A DNA stretch of 64,000 nucleotides from Acanthaster planci. Its lineage: Eukaryota; Echinodermata; Asteroidea; Valvatida; Acanthasteridae. The stretch spans positions 282,010 through 346,009 of the forward strand of contig NW_019091476.1 in the NCBI RefSeq assembly GCF_001949145.1, written 5' to 3'. The position numbers and the translations under genes are program-made. Below the pieces are notes generated by a model. The model searched no databases. It saw nothing but the letters and a program-made list of their open reading frames with translations, and was not told the DNA's origin. Below, piece after piece: positions 13,101 to 25,100 of the stretch; position 1 is the stretch's first letter; every line of letters begins with the position of its first letter.

Positions 13101-16100
13101 CATCAATGGTGATTACAATGCAACCTGAGTAGTCTGTGTTGGAGCTATGATTAATATTGTGATGTTCTTTGACCTTTGCGGGGGGCATTCTCAAAACCTC
13201 AGCTCTGTTGTACGCTACACAAATTACTGAACTGTCTGATGTGATCCAACTATGAATGCTGTACAGTAACTCTGAAGACTGTGGCACATTCAAAGCCAGA
13301 GACACAGCCGAGATTTTTAAAACGAGCATGGACTTTATCAGTCCAAAATCCCATATATTAATACCTTTAATATACAAATGTGCCAAGGTCTCGGGTCCAA
13401 TCTGGATAGAGTCAGGGCTTACATCAGAACCAGCTTGGAATTTCTGTTCCACAGCTGGACTTGTACCAACTTCATAATTTTATGATTTTTGCCTCAGATT
13501 AAGGGCGAAACTAAATTCAAAACGCTGACATGAAAATCCATTCAGAAATGCATTTAAGTCAAGCGATTTGAGTCAGCTTTGTTTGTAGAGTGACAGTTAG
13601 GGTATGAACTTCCAATATCGTGTCTTCCTTTACCTTTCCAGTAAGGATGACTACATTAGTGTCCTCATCATAGTAGGGAACCAATGTAGCTGGCGCGACA
13701 TTCAAAGAAATTGTCTCCAGAGCTTCACTTAAGTCACTTACTGAGTAGAGATAAATTGTGCGCTCACCTTTCCTGAAATATCGGTATGAATCGGAATTGC
13801 AAATGATTAGAAAATACAAAAGTGATACAATTCAGACAGATGAATTTTATGACTGGTACAGTGTCATTCTTACAACATCTCCCCTACATACTAACGAATC
13901 AGCCAGCATTTTTCATCTCAATGTTAAATCAAACCAAAAGAGTTTACATACTAGCCAAGTATTAGTTCCTAAGACACAGACTCTATGGCATGACACACTG
14001 CAGGTGACTCTGAAGTCACATAACTTTAAAAACATGGCTCTTCATATGGTAACTGTATTATGTAACACAATTGTGAAGAATGGTTCGGATATGCACAGTG
14101 CACTGCTACATTATAAATGTTGCTTGATATAAATAGGGATACTTCTTCCGTAGGAGTGATGTTCTTGGCACTTGGGGCAATATCTGGAAGTTCCAGAAAA
14201 GATTTGGGAGACGATAAGTTTGGCCAATCTTTTCAGTGCAAAATGCTATGTAGCAGCTTTATATACGAGAACAAACAAATTACACAGAAAAGTCTTTTAT
14301 ATTTGGCTATGTCCGTTCCTTGACTTAATCACCCACCTGAACTCTAATCTCATTACCTCTCAAATCCAGAGACAAGAAGGAAATCGTCCCTACAGACCCA
14401 GAGAATGCGGGCTCCTCGACTGCCTGGTGGTCCATTCCCCTCCTGAAAATCAAACCCAAGAATCCTCACCTAATAGCAAACAACCCTCGGTATCAACCCT
14501 ACCCCCCCTGCCAGCTCAGCTAATTTGCCGGCAACTTTCTGTAAACCTCCAAAATCCTCTACCGTGCAATCAACCCACAGCACATTGTTTGTAGTTCCAC
14601 CTTCCCAAGGTCTTCAAGCCCAGCACTGTTGTTACCTAGTTGGCGGCATTGCTGTTGATGCTGGCTTTAAAGTTTTGGGCATGATCCATGGTTACACTGC
14701 ATCTGTTACTTTTACGGGCGTCTGTCGAGCAACTTGAGAAAGACCAAAAAAAAAAAAACTGGGAGCTCACCAACAGAGGGCTGAATAGATCTCCAGTCCC
14801 GGGTTTTAAAGGACGAAGGTTACAATTTTGTTTTTTATTTAACCCCTATAACAATTCAAGTTCCATCCCTGTATGTAACTGTCAATCACTTCTGTTTCAT
14901 CTTTTGACTTAGCCAACAACATAAGGATACAAAATCAAAAGTTCCTTTCTGAATGGAATGAAAAGCCTTGCTATACGTAATAAAAGCACTAGAGGCATTT
15001 CTGTGATGCCGTGTGTGGCAAGAATTTTGATGGCTTTGTGGACATACATTGATGGGTTCATTGGATTTTCTAGGGTTGTAAATCCGGATCTTTCCATCCT
15101 TGCAGACTGTTGCAATCTTGCTACCATCGGAACTCCAAGCGCCGCTGAAAATCTGGTGCCAAAGACAAACAGAACCAATTCAGAACGCTAAAACTCTACA
15201 CAGTTGTTTAACTCCAAACTCAGCTTATTACTGCTTAGTAAATTACCTGGGAACCGGTCACAGGCAATACATGTATAATGGCATTTTGGTTGGTAACCAA
15301 CTTCTGCTAATCAAGTATTCTCCATGTTTAGCATCTCCTCATATAAAGGCCAAGACTGTTCCGAGATCAGGTACTGAGATCAGGTACTACCTGATCAGTG
15401 TGCCCTGTTAAGCTTATCTTCTCCTCCCCGGAACTCAAGTCCCAGATTTTGACCATCATATCGTAGCTAGCAGACATCAGGAGGTCTTTCGCTTGTGGGT
15501 GAAACTTTATAAAGTAGATCTTCTCACAGTGACCTGGGGGAAAGAAATATTAGGATGTATGATGGAGAACATTCAGCACCAAGAACATGGCAATTTGTCA
15601 TGAAGGCCGTACAGTTTTGTAATTCCTTACATAACTCACTTATTAAAACTTCTCTTATCTAATTATCTGAGCTTATATTAACTTCTGAATGGGTTTCTAT
15701 GTCTTGTACATAATTTGTATTTTCTTATTCCTTTGATTTATCCTACCTGACTTATTCTACTTTTGCATCATGTGTGTTTAAGTGTTTCATACGCATGATT
15801 TTGTTTCTTATGTCTTCTCAATTTATGTGTTACATGTACTTTACATTAAAGGGAATCCCTAATCGACAAGCTTCGGTATGGGGGATCTCCGTCCACATCC
15901 TGATGTGGATGTGACTCCTAAATGGAACATGATTATAAAAATGTATATGTATTTGAACCATACATAGTAAGACTGTATGTATCAACACACATATAATATT
16001 CTGTGGATACTGTCAAGAGATGTAGTGAAATTAATAAAGACTGAATGAACGAAATGAGAATGTATTTTAGAGGGAACTACATTTAATTCGAGTTTCTTTT

Positions 16101-19100
16101 CAAGCTTCACCAACTTTTTGTGAACAAGGGACAGCACTGTTTGATAGAGTGGCCATCTTTACTTGTCATAATATTTTGGTTTGACAGTTTGAATACCAAG
16201 CTGCACATTTGATATTGTGGTACTCACTCTAGCAACATTCTTGTGTCTGAGAAAAGAAGATGGCAACAATGAATTTATGTGAAAGTATGCATTTTAATGA
16301 TAAGCTTTTAAAACTAGAAAAAGGCCTTAAAAACCATTAACTGGGCTCATTCATTCTGGTAGAAACCTTCTAAAACCCTACAAATCTACCACTTGCAATG
16401 GCATCACATCATGCACAGGTTTTAAAAGTTGAGGCAAATCCATATACACATGTACATTAGGCAAATCACAACATTCTAGTGGTCACATAAGCCTTTACAG
16501 CACGCGTTCCATTTACACGTGAACCTGGTACCATGACCGTGGTGGTTTCCTGGTTGTCAAATTAGTCTATACCAGTGGTGTATTCGAGTCCATCCCAAGT
16601 CCCTGCAAGTCCATCACAAGTCATCCAGTCTTAAGCCAATTCACAAGCCATTCAAATGCGCCTTGACACAAGCATTCTATTGTCATTGTTCACCTCGTTA
16701 CTTATGACTGGCTTTGTGAAGGGACTTGTGACTGGACTTGTGCATATACGTTGGGTAAGGGCAAACCTGTTATATATTAATGGACTTGTGAAGGGACCTA
16801 CGAAAGGACTTGTGATGGACTCGAATACCACACTGGTCTATACATAATGCAGATTTAAGTTTCATTGTTATCTCTGTCCATTGTCATTGCTGTTGTATTT
16901 CTTCTCTCGCATCATCTAGGTTTATTACATGATTATGCTAAGTTGATTTCATTTTGTCTTCTTTTTGTCTGATTATGACTGTTTTTTTATATTTGTTTTG
17001 TTATGTTTGTTATATTGCTTTGCGTGTGTATGATTACGTTGCATAGTTCGTCCACGTTATTCCACCTACAAGCCTTGGTTTATGCCAACAGCCTTGTGAT
17101 CCCTTGTTCGTTTTTTATTTCCCAGTCTACTGACCTTAATTACTGATGGTACCTATCTTCATTTTGCTACCTATCTTCTATCTTATTTCTTTACTCATAT
17201 ATCACCATATTGTATTTCATATTATTCCACTTTGTACTGGATTACTGAAGAGTTCAATGAAAATGTAAAAATGTCTTACTTCTTGCAAGAAGTAAGACTA
17301 GAATCTGGGCTTAATTGTCATGAACCTTTTACAATTCTCAAAACCCCCTCGTAAGTTTTGAAGGATTTCATTATGTGTTGAGATTAAAACACACTAAATT
17401 CAGGTTCTAGTCTAAACTTTTGCATAGTCTACAAAGCCTAGTGTACAGTTAAAATTTTAAAAGCTGGAATAATCCCAAAATCTTCCCAAGGAATTACAGG
17501 ATACCTCTGAGTATGAGAGAGGGTTCGGTTAGCGTCTCGGTCCAACCCTCGCTAGGTACGTCCCACACCAAGATCTTGGCATTTTCACAGCCGACCACAA
17601 GGCGGCTGTCGTCAAATGGATCCCAAGCAAAGTCCATGATGTTGTTGCCGTTCTGAATGGACGGTAAGTCCCTGTCAAGTTTGCCAGGTTTATTCAGCTA
17701 ACAGAATGAATAAAGAGGCCAAGGGTAATGCAAAATGTCAACTTGCACGATAAACGTCAATGTTAATGGCAGCTTCTTGACAAAAGTAGAGGCAGAAGTA
17801 TGCAGATGTATGTAATCCAAGGAGATGACACTACTGCAGTAGACCTTATCCACAGGGAAGCCATTTTGACTGTGTTCTAGGAATACATCTCTCTCAATGT
17901 ACTCTTTCAAATGGGATGGTGCCAGACTCTTTTGGGTTCCATGTTTCACTTTCTTTTCTTTTAATTGTGGCTTAAGGGATTTAAATATCATTAAACACAA
18001 ATTTCATATTCTTTATCAGCATAAATGACATTCAGTGTTCTCATTTTTACTCTCAGGTGCCCCAAAAAAAGTTTTACCTCGCTTTCAATTCAATATGGCC
18101 GACGTGTGAATAAGGCCAGTTGTGTTCTTTTTGGAAAGTCACAACACCCTACTAGTTGAAGAAGCCTGAAAAATTTGCGTACTACTTGTGTGCGAGCATG
18201 GTACAGCAGCAACAACCTTTAATTGTGGGNNNNNNNNNNNNNNNNNNNNNNNNNNNNNNNNNNNNNNNNNNNNNNNNNNNNNNNNNNNNNNNNNNNNNNN
18301 NNNNNNNNNNNNNNNNNNNNNNNNNNNNNNNNNNNNNNNNNNNNNNNNNNNNNNNNNNNNNNNNNNNNNNNNNNNNNNNNNNNNNNNNNNNNNNNNNNNN
18401 NNNNNNNNNNNNNNNNNNNNNNNNNNNNNNNNNNNNNNNNNNNNNNNNNNNNNNNNNNNNNNNNNNNNNNNNNNNNNNNNNNNNNNNNNNNNNNNNNNNN
18501 NNNNNNNNNNNNNNNNNNNNNNNNNNNNNNNNNNNNNNNNNNNNNNNNNNNNNNNNNNNNNNNNNNNNNNNNNNNNNNNNNNNNNNNNNNNNNNNNNNNN
18601 NNNNNNNNNNNNNNNNNNNNNNNNNNNNNNNNNNNNNNNNNNNNNNNNNNNNNNNNNNNNNNNNNNNNNNNNNNNNNNNNNNNNNNNNNNNNNNNNNNNN
18701 NNNNNNNNNNNNNNNNNNNNNNNNNNNNNNNNNNNNNNNNNNNNNNNNNNNNNNNNNNNNNNNNNNNNNNNNNNNNNNNNNNNNNNNNNNNNNNNNNNNN
18801 NNNNNNNNNNNNNNNNNNNNNNNNNNNNNNNNNNNNNNNNNNNNNNNNNNNNNNNNNNNNNNNNNNNNNNNNNNNNNNNNNNNNNNNNNNNNNNNNNNNN
18901 NNNNNNNNNNNNNNNNNNNNNNNNNNNNNNNNNNNNNNNNNNNNNNNNNNNNNNNNNNNNNNNNNNNNNNNNNNNNNNNNNNNNNNNNNNNNNNNNNNNN
19001 NNNNNNNNNNNNNNNNNNNNNNNNNNNNNNNNNNNNNNNNNNAAGGTACTGAGACACTTACATCCACAAATCCTATTAAACCGCCTGGCCCACCGAGAGG

Positions 19101-22100
19101 CACCGCCCCCCACTTGAGATTGACGTGGAAGACGTCACACTCCCCACAGACGCTGTTGCTCAGGTTGTGAAGGTTAAACATGTGTGTGCTCCTGGGCATG
19201 AGGGCAGAGTTCATGTGACGGAACTTGGAGACGGTAGGCGCAGTGAACTTGGGCTTGGCTGCTTGAAGGACGTCCTGAAAAATGAGTGCATGAAATGACA
19301 TAGGGTCCTTTTTTTTGTGAGTTCAATCCATTAAACAATTTAAGAGCTGATTAATACATGAGACAACCTTTAAAAATGAGTCACACGTCGCCAAGAACTA
19401 CTTTTGCCAAATTCAACCTTTAGATCAATGAAACATTTCAAGAAGTAACTTAAAGCACTGCTCCTGTCATATTAATCTGATAATTAAATATCTGATTCTC
19501 CATTTTTTGTCATTCCACAGACTGCTGGAAATGTGTCCTCATTAATAACTCCCTGGCCACTTCTTTTTGTTCTTATTCGTTTCTTCCTGTTCCTTTATTG
19601 GATTAGTCTATTTCCTTCCTTGTAATGTTTAATGCAAAATATGCATATTTACATGAATATGAATATTGCATTTTGTTCCGGATTTTCTTTTCAATTGAAA
19701 TAGCTTATCTACCTCAATGAATTATACAATTTAACTGAAATATTCACCTGTGAACACATTTATTTAATTTGTAAGTATCAGGTTCCAGATAGCTTGTGCA
19801 AGTATTTGCTTTTTTTACCTTAAAAACTCATATCATTTCCGTTATTTTGATTTACATTCATATGTGAATATCACATGAATCTTCAGAAAGACATGAAAAT
19901 AAACTATATCACCACTATATCGTAAAGTATAACACTTTCAACTTAAAAGGCTTTTAAAAGAATCCTAATGTAAATAAAAATGAACCCTCACAATTTTTCC
20001 CTCATATAATGCCTGATTTCATCAGCATACCAACATGACACATCAAGACAGAGAGCTTAAAACTAAACAGCAGTGATTCCTCCTATTATTTCTGGATGGC
20101 TGCTTATGAGACTAGTCAAAATTGACTTTTATCCAGAAGACAAGGCACTCTAGAGAAGGCCATTATTACAACGGACCACAATTCAGGGCAAACTATAAGC
20201 CAGAAATGAGGTGATGTCTCATCTTTTCTTGCCATTCTCACACTAAAACATTGCTAGAGTGTAATGTTAGTTGTTAGAGCTTGTCCCATAGCACGTGATA
20301 TATTTCTTCTTGTATGATGGAGGGAATTTGTGTGAGGTTGGATAAGAATCAACAGTCACAGTAGCCAGCACTTACATTGGCAGTATTATCTCCTTCTCCC
20401 CGAGTGCTGGCCTGTGGTTGTGACGGCCTCTGGGTCTGCAAGGACGATGCTGCCAGCTTGCCTGTGACCTCACTAGCTCCCTCAGAAGACGCTGGGGAAG
20501 GCTGAGGATTAAAAACACATGACTCATCATTGTTATCACATTACTTTGATCGACTCTAACTCCTGCCATTTTTTCCGAGAATGGAGCTATTTTTTTTATA
20601 TTTAGTATTGGGATCATTCCAAAAAGTTCAGCTTAGAATTTAACATCACAGTTTGGCCCAAGTCAATGCTTGCAAAGAAATTAACCCGGATGGCTACTTC
20701 AAGCAAGAACAAGGCTGAAGAGAAGTCTCAAATCTCAGACTACCTGTCAAGTTTCAAATGAGAATATAATTTCTTTTCAGATTAACGCATAGCTTCCACA
20801 TGTGAAGAGTTCTCCAATGGGAAGATCTACCTGTGCAGGCTGTGAACCAAACAGTACATTCTCAAAAGAACAGGAGCCTTCTGACAGATTGCATTCAACT
20901 CCTCACAAGTTATTTCACATCCTCACAAATCTTTTCACGTCCTCAGCAGTTACCTGAAGTCATCACATGACATCTCAAGTCAACCAGGGGTCAATCACAA
21001 GTCATTCACTCTTGCATCAAGTAACACGCTGTTCAGTTGAAATGTAACAGAGGCATTCCATTGTTCTGTTGTCATGAACATGTCCCTCACTACTTTTGAA
21101 CTGACTTCTAACTTGGCCTGCCACTGATTGCATTCGATGAATTGACGAGATTACAAGCCAACATTCCCAATTTTGAATTGCTCCCCAATCAGGACAGGAA
21201 TGTGTACCTTTGTGCTTGGCTGTTTCGGCTGCTGTGTCGTTTCTACAGATGGTGGATTGTTAACAGCTGGCTTGGGTTCCAGCTTTGGTTTTGAAGCGGT
21301 AGCCGATGGCAACCCTTCCTTATCCTTCTTTTTGACTGGCTTGCATTTGGCAGGATCCAAGGAAACCTTAACAACCTGGAAATTGAATTTGGGAATCAAG
21401 TAAAGGGAAAGTCAATCAAACACAAATATGGACGCTATACATTACCATAGCCACGATGATAAAATTGGCATTATTTACTCTAGCTAAAAGGAACGCCATA
21501 GCTATTTCTGTTGAGTGCAAACACTCATTATGTTTTTCTTGAAAAATACAGTCTTTGTGCATATTCAGTTTAAAAATATTCATGTGTACTCCAATCCATT
21601 CCCCTGGCTCCACTTTCAGGAAACTAATCACTGCTCGGCAGATTTCTGACCTACAAAGAAATGAGCAGAGAATTTTTCTCCAGTAAGAAGTGTTTGGGCA
21701 GGAGTGTTTGGGCTGGAATCCTGTCCTTGCTAAGCATGTATTTTCTGCACTTAGCAAATTTCTGTGCTTAAAATACTCCATGAAACTGGCCTTGGTGTAC
21801 ATCAGCAATGTGTCCTACCTTTATACAGCACTATTTACAATTATCTAAGATCATAAGAAAAATCTGCAAGCTAGTCAGCAAAAGCCCACAATGACCACAC
21901 TGAATTCACCTGCTTATCAGATCCTGCAAGCCAATCAGCTGCCGACAAAGCAGCCTCGTCTCCATTGGTGTCCGGGAACAACTCACCATAAAAATCACGG
22001 TGTGACTGAAGGAAAGGTTGAGTCACATTAAGAAAAACTGAGGCAAATGAAAGTCAAAGGTTCTTGTACCACGTCTAAACCTAACCCCCAAAATTGAGTT

Positions 22101-25100
22101 CCTGCTTTGAATTCCCTTCAATCTGGTGAAAAAACCAACATTACACAGCACACGGCAGTTCATTCTTCAACAAAAGTGTGAACATCTGGTCCCACATAGA
22201 TTAATGGCTGTTGAGTTAAGAACTTGTCCAATTACAAGACTTACAAGAAAAGCACTTCACCCAGAGGATCTTATTGATTTTTGCAAAGAACAAGAAATCT
22301 TTTGATTGAGCTCTTGGTTACTGCAGTATATCGAAATCCTCAGACTTGAATGCTACTGGAATCAGGTGGGTTGAGGTTCAAGGCACGCAAGTTGGTTTCA
22401 ATCTAGAATCTTGGGTGCTTTCTAAGAGACAGACATACCTTTCGAGGGACCACATATGGAATTGGGACCACAGCAGTCGCCGTTAGCAGCAGTAACCTGG
22501 CAACCTCGCATGACATGACATCTAAGGCTCGCTTGGGAACCATGGCAATGCCTTTTGTCTGCTCGGGAAGTGACTGCGTGCTCCCTACAGAGGGAAACAC
22601 AATGTTGAAAAATGATCTGTTACCACAGCACGTCACTGCGCACAACAGTCCGCATGAAGACCAAACATTTTTTATCTATTAAAAAATATGTACAGTATTA
22701 TAGTTTTTAAATCTCACACTTCTCAAATTTTTATTGGAATCCATGTAACTTTTTCAAACAATGTAAGCAGTAACTACAACAAAGAACTGAAATACTAGAG
22801 GTAGCCATGGCAACAGAGACGATGGTTGAGAGTTTCTTACTGTCAGTGATGTACGGCGATGACAATGTGACCTCGTAGTATCTGAGAGTCGTATCTCCAG
22901 AGCCCACGGCAAACAACATGTTTGTATCAGGGTCGTACAAAGGCATTAGGGTCCTACAAGAAAATAAAGAGTACACTAAATCAATGGCTTGATAAATAAA
23001 CATACACAGTATTTAGGAACTGCAGGACAAGATTGTAAAGCCTGTTTTGCAGACCAAACAGTACAGCCAGTGGAAGACATGTCTCATAGCAAACAATACT
23101 GGGAACCACTTTGGAAATTCATTGTACGTTAACGAGTACTTCAGACAAGATTACATTGTACAATATTTAGTTATTCAGTTTATTGATATTACAGGTAGAG
23201 GCAGTTTCCTAAGTACTGCAAAACAAGGGCAGAAACACCACAAGTTTCAGAAAGACAGAAATACTTTGATATTGCCAAAATTTCCAAGTGATAATAGACT
23301 ACAGCAGCAAAAGAAAAAGTCAAAAAATCTGAGCACAGAATTACACAGCAACACTTAGAGTACAGTACATTTACCCAGTAGATTGATCAACGGAGTGACT
23401 GCAAACAGAACTAGTAAACTGACGCTGGTCCCATACACACATCTCACGGCATCTTCCCTATCGCAGAGAAAACCCAAAATTTGGTGAAAAATCTTTAATT
23501 AAGGGAAACCATTATGTTTCTACAAAATATAAAGACATCCACTAAATCAGAATGAAGATTTTATTTCAAAAACCAACAGTGGTAAACCACCGAGATGGAT
23601 ATCACATTTGGATTTACTATGGGGATGAATCAATGATTCAAAGTAATTAGCAATGGGTTCATATTGCAATTGAACAAAAAAGTGAGTATTAACGATACAC
23701 AGTTTAATTTGTCAATTTCTTTCAAGGCATCAGAAAAAAGCAAAAAAGCACCGTCAGTTTCTGATTTTGTGTTTCTTACAGCCAATCTCGACAAATATGA
23801 GATTCTTTTAAGCATTGGCGATTCCTACGAATTTTGACAGGAATTCCTTTTGAAGGGCCTTAATTGAAAAAAACAGTCACAGTGATATGAGAATGACAAT
23901 AGGGGACTGGGTCACCGACTGTTCAGTTTCATCACCCTGTCAAATCCAGTGGAGAGAATGAGATCTGTACTCCCCAACCAGCAAACTCGTGAATCCTTGT
24001 TGTTAGAATGACCATCTGTTTCCTGCAAACATCGTGAAAACAAAACAACCCGTCAGGCTAGAAAGATATACTAGCACCTACATTTCAAAAAACAAAGTCC
24101 AACAGAACATACCAAAAGATTTAATCACTTAGCTGCCTCAGTTTTCAATGACACTTGAGGTCAAACTTTGTGCACTGTTGCCAAATGCTTACTGACCAAC
24201 ACACCAGCCATCCAACTATTACTGGACATTACACTTGTCCAAACCAAAAGGACTGCAACAAGGACCACCTGCAGGTAGGACAACACTGATCCCTGTCACG
24301 GTTTGTTTCCGTCATATGGAACACTTGTCCCTTCTCGCCCCCTTCCAGGTAAACAGTTTTGGCCCTAGTGGTGCTGGTACTGATGTTCTGGTGACATCGA
24401 AAAGTCCCATTTGAAAAATACAAAAAATATCTTCTTACCACTGCCAGTATGCAGACTTCTTTTGTTCAGAGGTTCAAATTAGCACACACACTGAAGCAAT
24501 CACTCTAGTTTGACTTACTGAGCAAACAGTGTTCTGTCTGGGGTCAAGGATTCTCAGTTTCTTGTCTTTGGCTGTGGTCGCCATGACAACACCATCCTGC
24601 TTCCAGCTGATACCCTGGATCTGTTCCTGATGCACCTCCATGGCTACAGAAATGAACATTTTTTCACAGATACATTTTGTGCAAAAGTTGATTTCAGCAC
24701 ACTGTGCATTCTTGAGAAGTGGAAGGATTTGGGGAATTGGAAAGAAAACTTGCAAACTCAGCAGGCCGTAAAGTCGCAACATAAACCTGAAAGTTGGCTT
24801 GTGAACTTAAAAGGGCCTTGTTGTTGCCACATGGACATTTTAAAGAATTTCAAAGGTTAGTAAAGTTGGCTTAATTTTATCTCATACGTTTTGCTCTACT
24901 CTTTAAGAAACGGGAATTCTCTGTACAGTTGGCAATTTCATTGCCTGACCACGGGACTAACGAGACAAGATCCCATTTTTAGATTAAGATGAGGCATTCT
25001 TGTTTTATCAACAAAAGACTTCAGCAGGCCGATAAAGTCAGCATTCCAACCCACCTACGCATTCCTGTGCCTTGCCAATGTCCCATATCTGAACAGTCTT

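Noticed and set aside
12934-13452. 172-codon open frame on the minus strand
   Set aside because: Only 13083-12994 is coding, as a CORO7 exon. The rest is intron read in the same frame by chance.
18139-19301. Several long open frames on both strands
   Set aside because: They are created by the run of N. Only 19274-19062 on the minus strand is a real exon.
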